The position numbers were made by a program, and so were the translations under genes. From positions 1-64,000 of the forward strand of contig CAZOOR010000002.1 of NCBI GenBank assembly GCA_964581505.1: a stretch of DNA of 64,000 bases. Direction: 5' to 3'. Source of the stretch: CAZOOR01 sp964581505. GTDB taxonomy: Bacteria > Bacteroidota > Ignavibacteria > Kapaibacteriales > UBA2268. This document shows, piece by piece, positions 1 to 8,070 of the stretch (position 1 is its first letter; each line of letters opens with the position of its first letter). The notes below the pieces were generated by a model, which was not told where the DNA came from, did no database searches, and worked only from the letters and a program-made list of their open reading frames with translations.

Positions 1-1
1 A

Positions 2-160
2 TCTCTCCTTAGCAAGGAGAGAAAAAGAAATGCAATTATTATTTTCCCCTCCTAATTTTAGGAGGGGTGGACTTGCGAAGCAAGGACGGGGTGGTGTGTT
101 TCAAAACAGCCGCTCCTCACCCTAGCCCTCTCCAAAAGGGCGAGGGCGTGAACAGCCGAA
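2..160. repeat. REP-like hairpin cluster, no gene
   Basis: No gene is visible from 1 to 224. The stretch holds a hairpin at 2-22 (TCTCTCCTT, loop AGC, AAGGAGAGA), a perfect 10-bp stem at 46-67 (CCCCTCCTAA / TTAGGAGGGG), a small CTTGC-GAA-GCAAG hairpin at 72-84 followed by GACGGGGTGGTG, and a CCTCACC...CGAGGGCG block at 115-160. The block recurs in degenerate form at 11644-11690. Imperfect palindromes of this GGAGGGGTGG...GGGGTGGTG type are common as dispersed extragenic repeats in Bacteroidota. Assignment to a named family is not possible here. Confidence 0.55.
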
Positions 161-165
161 AAACA

Positions 166-194
166 AAACCGCATCTTCTTTTAAGGTGCGGTTT
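166..194 (-). terminator. Rho-independent terminator of the cupin gene
   Basis: A perfect-to-wobble 12-bp stem (AAACCGCATCTT at 166-177, AAGGTGCGGTTT at 183-194, 5-nt loop) lies 30 nt past the stop of the minus-strand cupin gene. A T-rich tract follows on the minus strand. Confidence 0.65.
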
Positions 195-224
195 AATTAT
201 ATGATATTAATCAATAGTCTCTTT

Positions 225-572
225 TTAATCTTTAATCATAACAAGTAGCATTTTGAATTTTTCAATTGCTTTTAGGGCGTGCGGCTCATTAGCCGGCATT
301 ATGATTATATCATCTTTTTCGAGTATATATGCTTTCCCTGAAATAATGATTTCCACTTTGCCCTCAATCACATTGACAAATGCGTCAAAGGGTGCTGTAT
401 GCTCACTCAGTCCTTCCCCTTTATCAAACGCAAAGAATGTAATTGAACCAGTGGACTTTTTAATAACAGCTCTGCTGATAACCGAAGCATCTTGATATTC
501 CGTAATATCGCCGATTTTATTTATTATAGAGACTAATCTTTGGTCAGTCGCCGGCTTTTGTTGTAATTCCAT
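225..572 (-). CDS. Small cupin-domain protein
   Basis: This 115-residue protein fits a single-domain cupin. Cupins are small beta-barrels that bind a metal or small ligand. The segment from about residue 55 to 100 has the usual layout: an EHTAPFDAF stretch (metal-ligand-type His), a VIEGKVEI turn, a DDIIIMPANEPHAL strand with a second conserved His, and a hydrophobic C-terminal strand. The start is supported by an AGGAAG ribosome-binding site about 4 nt upstream. It sits alone, downstream of (and co-directional with) the 664-1824 dehydrogenase, 91 bp away, and ends at a hairpin terminator. The ligand is unknown; stand-alone cupins of this kind are often annotated only by fold. Confidence 0.8.
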   Translation of the reverse strand: MELQQKPATDQRLVSIINKIGDITEYQDASVISRAVIKKSTGSITFFAFDKGEGLSEHTAPFDAFVNVIEGKVEIIISGKAYILEKDDIIIMPANEPHALKAIEKFKMLLVMIKD

Positions 573-663
573 TTTCTTCCTACATTATATTAATCAAATA
601 CTTTTCGTAATTAAAACGAGGATTTTTAATTAATATTGGAATTAATGGTAATTACAGTAATTA

Positions 664-1824
664 TTAATATTCGTAGCAACCGATTTGACGCGAAATAACC
701 AAACGCTGAATTTCGCTTGTACCTTCCCCTATTTCAAGAAGTTTTTGGTCACGGTAAAATCTTTCCGCTCCATATTCTTTCATCAAACCATAGCCGCCGA
801 GAATCTGCACACAATGATTTGCGTTCATATGAGCAAGCTCCGAGCAGTAGAGTTTACAAATTGCGGATTCTTTTGTGATGCGGCGTTTATTATTAGCCAT
901 ACGGCAAACGCTATAAAGATATAAACGAGCCATTTCGAGACCCATATCCATATCGGCAAGTTTGAAAGCATTTGCCTGATAAGTGGAAATAGGTTTGCGG
1001 AATGCTTTTCTTTCCTTAGAATATTTTAATGCAAGTTCATAAGCGCCCTGAGCAAGTCCAAGTCCCATAGCGGCAATAGAGAGGCGTCCATAGTCAAGAG
1101 TGGATAGCATTTGTTTAAAACCGTCTCCGGGTTTGCCGAGTATGCTATCTTCGGAAACTCTAACATCTTCAAAATATAATTCCGAAGTATTTGATGCACG
1201 CCACATCATTTTATCTTTCATTTTTTTCGTAGTAAATCCGGGAGTACCGTTTTCGACAAGGAAGCAAGTCATTTCCTTGCGTCCGTCTTCCTTTGTACCT
1301 GTAACCGCAAGAACGGTAGAACCGAGTGTAATGTCGGTAGAAGCATTTGTAATAAAAATTTTAGAGCCGTTAATGACCCATTCATTTCCGTCTTTTACAG
1401 CGGTTGTTTGTGTATTGCCGGCATCAGAGCCGGCTTCCGGTTCCGTAAGTCCGAAACCCCATAAATTCCCCTCGGCAAGTTTTGGCAAATATTTATTCCT
1501 TTGCTCATCGTTACCGAAATAGTATAATGGACCAACCCCGAGCGAATTATGGGCGGCAACCGTTGCGGCTTGCGAACCATCTACACGTGCCAGTTCTTCG
1601 ACAGCAATAATATAGGCTACATAATCGAGTTCACTTCCACCGTATTGAGCAGGCAGAAAAGCGCCGAAAAGCCCGAGTTCAGCCATCTGTTTAGTTAATT
1701 CGTAAGAAAATTCTTCTTTTTCATCAAGTTCGGCGGCAAGTGGTTTAATCACTTCTTCCGCAAATTTACGCACAGTGTCTCTTAATAATTTTTGTTCTTC
1801 GGATAGAAAATAATTTGGTGACAT
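664..1824 (-). CDS. Acyl-CoA dehydrogenase (short/medium-chain type)
   Basis: This 386-residue FAD enzyme oxidises an acyl-CoA to the trans-2-enoyl-CoA and passes electrons to electron-transfer flavoprotein. Length and domain order (N-terminal helical about 6-118, central beta about 120-215, C-terminal helical about 228-378) match the family. The FAD/substrate motif GFGLTEPEAGSDAG is present near residue 125. The catalytic-base region reads EIGEGTSEIQRL near residue 366, with the Glu in the position used by butyryl-CoA dehydrogenase-like enzymes. A GAGG ribosome-binding site precedes the ATG. It is divergent from a second acyl-CoA dehydrogenase (2057-3208), suggesting shared short- or branched-chain acyl-CoA catabolism. 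Chain-length preference cannot be read from the sequence. Confidence 0.93.
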   Translation of the reverse strand: MSPNYFLSEEQKLLRDTVRKFAEEVIKPLAAELDEKEEFSYELTKQMAELGLFGAFLPAQYGGSELDYVAYIIAVEELARVDGSQAATVAAHNSLGVGPLYYFGNDEQRNKYLPKLAEGNLWGFGLTEPEAGSDAGNTQTTAVKDGNEWVINGSKIFITNASTDITLGSTVLAVTGTKEDGRKEMTCFLVENGTPGFTTKKMKDKMMWRASNTSELYFEDVRVSEDSILGKPGDGFKQMLSTLDYGRLSIAAMGLGLAQGAYELALKYSKERKAFRKPISTYQANAFKLADMDMGLEMARLYLYSVCRMANNKRRITKESAICKLYCSELAHMNANHCVQILGGYGLMKEYGAERFYRDQKLLEIGEGTSEIQRLVISRQIGCYEY

Positions 1825-2056
1825 AATTATACCTCAATACAGTTTTGTTACAAAATGAATTAATCTTAAATACAAATAATCAGTATAATGAAAAGAATTT
1901 CATTAAATCTCAATATATGATATATTAAGATATAAACAAAATTATTTTACAATTTTCTTTAAGATTTTTATCAATTAAAGCAAATTTTTTCATATATTGA
2001 AAATCTAAAAATGAAAATACTTTTCACAAAATTATAAAAAATAAAAGGAGTAATAA

Positions 2057-3208
2057 ATGCAACATAATGTGGACTTTTTATTGACCGAAGAGCAGTTAAT
2101 GCTCAGAGATATGGTAGAGAAATTTGCACAGGATAGGATAGCCCCCGAAGCATCAGAAAACGAACGAAATCATCGTTTCCCGGAGGAAATAATAAAAGAA
2201 GCATCGGAACTCGGGTTAATGGGAGTAAACTTTCCGACTGAATATGGTGGTGCAGGTATGGATGCTGTTTCCTATATGCTTACAGTAGAAGCAGTATCGC
2301 GTCATTGTGCATCAACCGGTGTAATTATTTCCGCTCATTCATCTCTGGTTTGCGACCCAATTAATAGATTCGGAACAGAGGAACAAAAACAGAAATATCT
2401 TCCCGATTTGCTTTCAGGCAAAAAAATCGGAAGTTTCTCATTAACAGAAGCGGGTGCCGGCTCGGATTCGGGTGCAACTAAGACAACAGCAAAATTAGTT
2501 GGGGATAAATGGGTTTTGAACGGCTCCAAGTTATTTGCTACAAACGGTAAAGAAGCCGAAGTTTTCGTTCTCATTGCCTCGACAGACCCAGGTATGAAAA
2601 CACGCGGCGTATCAGCATTTATAGTTGATAGAGATACTCCGGGGTACCGCATTGGCAAAGTAGAGAAGAAACTCGGTATCAGGGGTTCGTCCACTGTTGA
2701 AATTATTCTTGAAAATTGTGAAATACCCAAAGAAAATTTACTCGGTGAATTGAATAAAGGATTTAAAATAGCAATGATAACATTGGACGGCGGTCGTCTT
2801 GGCATTGCTTCGCAGGCACTCGGTATCGCCCGTGCATCAATTGAAGATGCAATTAAGTATTCCAAAGAAAGAATCCAATTCGACAAACCGATTGCTAACT
2901 TGCAAGCAATACAATGGATGATTGCAGATATGTGGGTAGAATATCAATCTGCATGGCTTCTTACTTGGCGTGCATCAAAACTAAAAGATGCAGGTATTCC
3001 CTATTCAATGGAATCAGCCGCCGCCAAGCTAAAAGCATCTGAAGTTGCATCGTTCTGCGCTAACAAATGTTTACAAATACACGGTGGCTACGGATATACG
3101 GAAGATTTCAATGCAGAGCGTTATCTACGCGATGCAAAAATTACAGAAATTTACGAAGGAACAAGCGAAATACAGCGTCTTGTCATTTCACGTAGTCTGT
3201 TGAAATAA
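2057..3208 (+). CDS. Acyl-CoA dehydrogenase (second paralogue)
   Basis: This 383-residue protein has the full acyl-CoA dehydrogenase architecture: SFSLTEAGAGSDSG near residue 135, RGSSTVEI in the central domain, IHGGYGYTEDFNAERYLRD near 340, and the catalytic region EIYEGTSEIQRL near 365. It differs enough from the divergent neighbour (664-1824) to suggest a different acyl-CoA. With icmF about 1.6 kb downstream, butyryl-CoA or isobutyryl-CoA is a reasonable guess, but that is inference. An AAAGGAG ribosome-binding site 6 nt before the ATG fixes the start. The gene ends in a clear hairpin terminator, so it is probably monocistronic. Confidence 0.93.
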   Translation: MQHNVDFLLTEEQLMLRDMVEKFAQDRIAPEASENERNHRFPEEIIKEASELGLMGVNFPTEYGGAGMDAVSYMLTVEAVSRHCASTGVIISAHSSLVCDPINRFGTEEQKQKYLPDLLSGKKIGSFSLTEAGAGSDSGATKTTAKLVGDKWVLNGSKLFATNGKEAEVFVLIASTDPGMKTRGVSAFIVDRDTPGYRIGKVEKKLGIRGSSTVEIILENCEIPKENLLGELNKGFKIAMITLDGGRLGIASQALGIARASIEDAIKYSKERIQFDKPIANLQAIQWMIADMWVEYQSAWLLTWRASKLKDAGIPYSMESAAAKLKASEVASFCANKCLQIHGGYGYTEDFNAERYLRDAKITEIYEGTSEIQRLVISRSLLK

Positions 3209-3226
3209 ACTATAAATATATTATTT

Positions 3227-3260
3227 AACACAGTCTCTTTTATAGGGACTGTGTTCTTTT
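3227..3260 (+). terminator. Rho-independent terminator after acyl-CoA dehydrogenase
   Basis: AACACAGTC (3227-3235) pairs perfectly with GACTGTGTT (3247-3255), followed by TCTTTT. It lies 19 nt after the dehydrogenase stop and just before the symporter start. Confidence 0.75.
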
Positions 3261-3269
3261 GATTAATGA

Positions 3270-4757
3270 ATGAAAAAAATTCCATTACATATTAAAATAC
3301 TATTAGCTCTCGCTCTCGGAACAATATTCGGGATTATTTTTCATGTGGACCACCATACGATAGTTGTAAAAAATAGAATTGACGGCAAAACGGTTAAAAC
3401 CGAAAGAGCAGACTGGAACACTGTCTATTATATTTCTTCCGGTGATACATTGGCGAAATATTCTGCAGATGAACAACCCGGCATTGTTAATTTTTTCCAC
3501 AGCCTAAAAGACAATACTAAAACTGTTACACTACATATAGTTAAAGATGGCGAGACAAAAGTATTTGAAAATATTGTAGCTGTCTCTAAGCCGGAAACAG
3601 CGGCAACGATGATAAAACCAATTGGTACTATCTTTATCAGGTTGCTCAGATTCCTTGCTATACCTTTGGTTATAGCGACATTGATAGTCGGAGCGGCAAG
3701 TCTTAATGATGTTAAGCGACTGGGGAAAATAGGTTTCAGAACTCTTGCATTGTACATAACAACTACTGTTATTGCGATAACAATAGGTTTAGGAACTGCA
3801 AATATAATAGCTCCCGGAACACGTGTATCCGAAGATGCGAAAATGCGACTTATGGCGGATTATGACAAGAGTAAAGTTACGCTTGATGGCGGCGATACGG
3901 GAATAGATATTGTAGATTTTTTCGTAAATATTGTCCCGAGAAATCCACTTAATGCAATTTCAGAAGGAAGAATGTTGCAAATAGTCTTTTTTGCTGTCTT
4001 TTTCGGTATAACAATAACATTTATCAATCGGAAAAAGGCAATACCATTGCTTGACTTCTTCGAGGGAGTAAGCGAAGTAATGGTAAAGATGGTAGGTTTT
4101 ATTATGCTAATCGCTCCTTATGGTGTTTTTGCCTTAATTGCGGCGACCGTGGCTGATTTCGGATATTCTATACTTTCCACTTTGATATGGTATATGTTTG
4201 CGGTTATTTTTGCATTGTTATTGCATACTTTTGTTGTATATCCTTTAATTGTAAAGATATTCGGGAGAATGAGTCCCGGACATTTTTTTAAGGGAATGAG
4301 GAATGCACAAGCAATTGGATTTTCTACAAGTTCGAGTGCGGCAACACTGCCGGTAACATTTGATTGTGTAGAGAATAATCTGAAAATTAATAAGGAAATA
4401 TCAGGTTTTGTGCTACCGCTCGGTGCAACAATTAATATGGACGGAACAGCACTATATCAAGGAGTTGCGGCAATATTTATTGCACAGGTTTATGGAATTG
4501 AGTTAGGTATTGCAGGACAACTTACAATCGTTATAACAGCAGTATTAGCATCAATAGGAACCGCTCCCGTACCGGGTGTAGGTATCATTATGCTTGTTCT
4601 AATTTTGCAATCAGTCAATATTCCTCCTGAAGGTATCGCATTAATATTAGGAGTTGATAGAATACTTGATATGATGCGAACAGTAACAAATGTAACAGGT
4701 GATGCCGCTGTTACTGTTGCTGTGGCAGGTATGGATAATAAAAAAATCGCAGGTTAA
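3270..4757 (+). CDS. Dicarboxylate/amino acid:cation symporter (DAACS) with extracytoplasmic insert
   Basis: This 495-residue inner-membrane carrier of the glutamate/aspartate/C4-dicarboxylate:Na+ or H+ symporter family imports anionic amino acids or dicarboxylates. Diagnostic motifs are the serine-rich re-entrant loop GFSTSSSAATLP near residue 352 and NMDGTALYQG near 390. Unusually, about 85 soluble, charged residues (about 26-110) lie between TM1 and the segment TMIKPIGTIFIRLLRFLAIP that begins TM2. Ordinary family members have only a short loop there. The insert ends in alternating hydrophobic/charged strands (TVTLHIVKDGETKVF) that look beta-structured and vaguely PDZ-like. No ribosome-binding site is obvious. 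icmF follows after 58 nt. Confidence 0.88.
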   Translation: MKKIPLHIKILLALALGTIFGIIFHVDHHTIVVKNRIDGKTVKTERADWNTVYYISSGDTLAKYSADEQPGIVNFFHSLKDNTKTVTLHIVKDGETKVFENIVAVSKPETAATMIKPIGTIFIRLLRFLAIPLVIATLIVGAASLNDVKRLGKIGFRTLALYITTTVIAITIGLGTANIIAPGTRVSEDAKMRLMADYDKSKVTLDGGDTGIDIVDFFVNIVPRNPLNAISEGRMLQIVFFAVFFGITITFINRKKAIPLLDFFEGVSEVMVKMVGFIMLIAPYGVFALIAATVADFGYSILSTLIWYMFAVIFALLLHTFVVYPLIVKIFGRMSPGHFFKGMRNAQAIGFSTSSSAATLPVTFDCVENNLKINKEISGFVLPLGATINMDGTALYQGVAAIFIAQVYGIELGIAGQLTIVITAVLASIGTAPVPGVGIIMLVLILQSVNIPPEGIALILGVDRILDMMRTVTNVTGDAAVTVAVAGMDNKKIAG

Positions 4758-4815
4758 AACAAAAGTTTTTTTGAACGTCTTAAAAAACCGCTAATTAAAG
4801 AATTTGGAGATAATT

Positions 4816-7800
4816 ATGAGTAATATAAAAGTTTTAACGGCAACTGCACTATTTGACGGACATGATGTGTCCGTAAACATATTTCGGCGATTGCTTCAAC
4901 AACTCGGTGCCGAAGTTATTCATTTGGGACATAATCGTTCGGTCAGGGAAGTAATTACAGTTGCTATTCAAGAAGAAGTTGATGCTTTATTAATATCAAG
5001 TTATCAAGGCGGACACAATGAATATTTTCGATATGTAATTGATGAACTTAAACGATTTAATGCAACCGATAAATTAGTATTCGGCGGCGGCGGCGGTGTT
5101 ATTCTGCCTTCGGAAATTGAGGAATTGGAAGAGTACGGCGTAACACGTCTCTATCACGCTCTAGACGGACAAACACTTGGTATTACGGGAATTGCCGAAG
5201 ATATTATCAAGCGCGTTAAGGAATATAAAGAAAAGAATGAAAAAGTCATAGAAATCAATAAAAGTACTATTGAGGCAAACGATACACATAAGCATTTGGA
5301 TATTGCAAAGCAAATTACATTTTTTGAGAATGCCGCTGAAAATAATGACAAAATTGATGAATTACGTGATTTATATAAAAAACATAACAAAGGCAAGTCT
5401 CTTGTTATAGGTTTTACAGGTACGGGCGGTAGTGGTAAGAGTTCGCTGATTGACGAATTAATCGGAAGATTTATCACATATACGGATAATGTAAAAGTCG
5501 GTGTCCTTGCAGTTGACCCTTCCAAAAGTAAAACGGGCGGCGCATTACTCGGGGACCGCATACGCTACAACCAAATATATAATGACAGAGTATATTTCCG
5601 CAGTTTTGCCACTCGCGGTAGTGCTAACGAGCTAAGCCACTCATTGGAAGATTCTATTAGTATTCTAAAATCCTGCGGTTTTGATATTATAATTGTAGAA
5701 ACAAGCGGAATCGGACAGGGCGATAGTGGTATTACGGATTTATCCGATTTATCTGTTTACGTTATGACGGCAGAATACGGAGCGCCCACACAACTTGAAA
5801 AAATTGATATGCTCGATTATGCTAACTATATTATAATTAATAAATTTGAGAAAAAAGGTTCAGAAGATGCTTTAAGAGAAGTCATAATACATTACATTAG
5901 GACGCATAATCTAAAAGTTCCGCATACAACACCACTGCTTGAACTTGATTTACCGATTTTTGCAACGAGTAGCAATCAATTCAACAATCACGGAGTTAAT
6001 AAGTTTTTCAAGAACTTAATCAAAGTACTTGAGGATAAAAAAGACGGAGATTTAGGTGTAAAACATCATTATATTGAAATCTTACCGACAGATATGCAAC
6101 GAGATTTCGGTTTAATTGAGAATAAGCGTATTAATTATTTAGCGGAAATATCCGAAACAGTTAGGAATTACCACAAATATGTTGAAGAACAAGTTGAGCT
6201 GGCTTTAGATGTTCAAGCACTTAAAGAAAGTGTTAAGCAAATAGACGAACCCGAAGTAATGGAAAAACTTAAACAACTCTTTGAGGCAAAATGGGAATTG
6301 CTGTCAGAAGATTCCAAAAAGAAATTGGCTCAATGGGACGAAATCAAAGAACAGTACAATCAAGAGGAATTAAAATATAACATACAAGGTCGTGAATACT
6401 CTTTGGAATTATTCAGAAAGAGTTTGTCCGGTACAGCGGTACCAAAGGTTTCATTACCTAAATTCATATCATGGGCTGAGCTGCTGAGATTTTTATATAA
6501 GGAAAATCTACCCGGCTATTATCCATTTACAGCAGGGGTTTTCCCATTCAAGCGAACAAGTGAAGACCCGAAACGCCAATTTGCTGGCGAAGGTGGTCCC
6601 GAGAGAACAAATAAACGCTTTCACTATCTAACAAAAGGCGATAAATCCAAACGCCTCTCCACTGCATTTGACGGAATAACTTTGTATGGCGAAGACCCTG
6701 CAGAAGAGCCGGACATATACGGCAAAATTGGAGAAAGCGGTGTATCAATTTGCACTATTGACGATATGGATATTTTGCTTAAAGGATTTGAGCAGACAGA
6801 CCCGTTTACATCGGTTTCAATGACGATTAATGCACCTGCTCCTATTATGGTTGCCTTCTATTTTATGACTGCATACAAGAGGCAACTGCAAAATGCGGAA
6901 GCCGAACGCAAAAAGTTAAGTGATGAAGAAAAAGAAGCCCTTAAAATCGGAACTTTCCGTAAACTGAGAGGTACTGTTCAAGCCGATATGCTAAAAGAAG
7001 ACCAAGGGCAAAATACTTGTATATTCTCAATTGATTTTGCTATGCGTTTAATCGGCGATTTGCAGAAATATCTGTCCGAAAACAAAATTAAGAATTATTA
7101 CTCATTGAGTATTAGTGGTTATCACATTGCGGAAGCAGGTGCTAACCCTATTACACAGCTTGCTTTTACACTTGCTAACGGATTTACTTATGTGGAATAT
7201 TTCCTGAACAGAGGTATTGATGTAGATGACTTTGCACCTAATTTATCTTTCTTCTTCTCGAACGGAATGGACCCGGAATACAGTGTGATTGGCAGAGTAG
7301 CAAGGCGTATTTGGGCTATTGCTATGAAAGAGAAATACGGAGCAAATGAGCGAAGCCAAAAGTTGAAATATCATATTCAAACATCAGGTCGCTCACTCCA
7401 TGCACAGGAAATTGATTTTAACGATATTCGCACAACATTGCAGGGTTTGCTGGCATTCTATGATAATTGTAATTCATTGCATACAAATTCGTACGATGAA
7501 GCAGTAACGACACCGACAGAAGAATCAGTTCGCCGTTCAATGGCAATACAAATGATATTAAGCAAAGAATTCGGTATGCTATATAATGAAAATCCTAATC
7601 AAGGCACATTCATTATTGAAGAGCTAACGGACTTGGTAGAAGAAGCCGTTTTAATGGAATTCGAGCATATTTCCAGACGCGGCGGTGTACTCGGTGCAAT
7701 GGAAACCCAATATCAACGCTCGAAAATTCAGGAACAGTCGCTTTATTATGAATCACTGAAACAGAGCGGTGAATATCCGATTATCGGTGTGAATACTTAT

Positions 7801-8067
7801 TTACCCGAGGAGCCGAGCAATCCTTACGGACAAATGGAAATAACAAGAGCAAGTGAAGAAGAGAAGAAAACAAGATTAAAACAACTTGCCGATTTCAAAG
7901 AGACACACAAAGATAAGAGAAGAGAAGCATTGAGGAGATTGCGCGAGAAAGCTCTATCGGGCGGTAATATTTTTGAGGAACTACTAAATACTGTGGAAGA
8001 CGTATCTATGGGTGAAATTACTCAGGTACTTTATGAAATCGGCGGTAAATACAGAAGAGGAATGTAA
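4816..8067 (+). CDS. Fused isobutyryl-CoA mutase IcmF
   Basis: IcmF interconverts isobutyryl-CoA and butyryl-CoA using coenzyme B12, with its own GTPase chaperone built in. Domain order in 1083 residues: B12-binding domain (about 3-140, DGHD cobalt-ligand motif near 14-17, FGGGGG near 90); MeaB-like G domain (P-loop GFTGTGGSGKSS near 199-210); a linker; and the mutase TIM barrel (about 550-1083). At substrate-recognition sites the protein reads FPFKRT and DQGQNT, with Phe and Gln where methylmalonyl-CoA mutases have Tyr and Arg, favouring isobutyryl-CoA. The ATG at 4816 follows GGAG at 4806-4809, so a longer TTG start at 4804 is unlikely. argS starts 3 nt after the stop. No cobalamin riboswitch is visible upstream. 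Confidence 0.92.
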   Translation: MSNIKVLTATALFDGHDVSVNIFRRLLQQLGAEVIHLGHNRSVREVITVAIQEEVDALLISSYQGGHNEYFRYVIDELKRFNATDKLVFGGGGGVILPSEIEELEEYGVTRLYHALDGQTLGITGIAEDIIKRVKEYKEKNEKVIEINKSTIEANDTHKHLDIAKQITFFENAAENNDKIDELRDLYKKHNKGKSLVIGFTGTGGSGKSSLIDELIGRFITYTDNVKVGVLAVDPSKSKTGGALLGDRIRYNQIYNDRVYFRSFATRGSANELSHSLEDSISILKSCGFDIIIVETSGIGQGDSGITDLSDLSVYVMTAEYGAPTQLEKIDMLDYANYIIINKFEKKGSEDALREVIIHYIRTHNLKVPHTTPLLELDLPIFATSSNQFNNHGVNKFFKNLIKVLEDKKDGDLGVKHHYIEILPTDMQRDFGLIENKRINYLAEISETVRNYHKYVEEQVELALDVQALKESVKQIDEPEVMEKLKQLFEAKWELLSEDSKKKLAQWDEIKEQYNQEELKYNIQGREYSLELFRKSLSGTAVPKVSLPKFISWAELLRFLYKENLPGYYPFTAGVFPFKRTSEDPKRQFAGEGGPERTNKRFHYLTKGDKSKRLSTAFDGITLYGEDPAEEPDIYGKIGESGVSICTIDDMDILLKGFEQTDPFTSVSMTINAPAPIMVAFYFMTAYKRQLQNAEAERKKLSDEEKEALKIGTFRKLRGTVQADMLKEDQGQNTCIFSIDFAMRLIGDLQKYLSENKIKNYYSLSISGYHIAEAGANPITQLAFTLANGFTYVEYFLNRGIDVDDFAPNLSFFFSNGMDPEYSVIGRVARRIWAIAMKEKYGANERSQKLKYHIQTSGRSLHAQEIDFNDIRTTLQGLLAFYDNCNSLHTNSYDEAVTTPTEESVRRSMAIQMILSKEFGMLYNENPNQGTFIIEELTDLVEEAVLMEFEHISRRGGVLGAMETQYQRSKIQEQSLYYESLKQSGEYPIIGVNTYLPEEPSNPYGQMEITRASEEEKKTRLKQLADFKETHKDKRREALRRLREKALSGGNIFEELLNTVEDVSMGEITQVLYEIGGKYRRGM

Positions 8068-8070
8068 AAT

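Noticed and set aside
1100..1522. 140-codon plus-strand frame in the first acyl-CoA dehydrogenase
   Set aside because: Antisense shadow of an intact gene with catalytic motifs.
2335..2886. 183-codon minus-strand frame inside the second acyl-CoA dehydrogenase
   Set aside because: It is antisense to a fully conserved enzyme, and its residues show no domain; long antisense frames are common in such codon usage.
4758..4815. Cobalamin riboswitch before icmF
   Set aside because: The gap is only 58 nt and contains no B12-box-like sequence or the needed helices.
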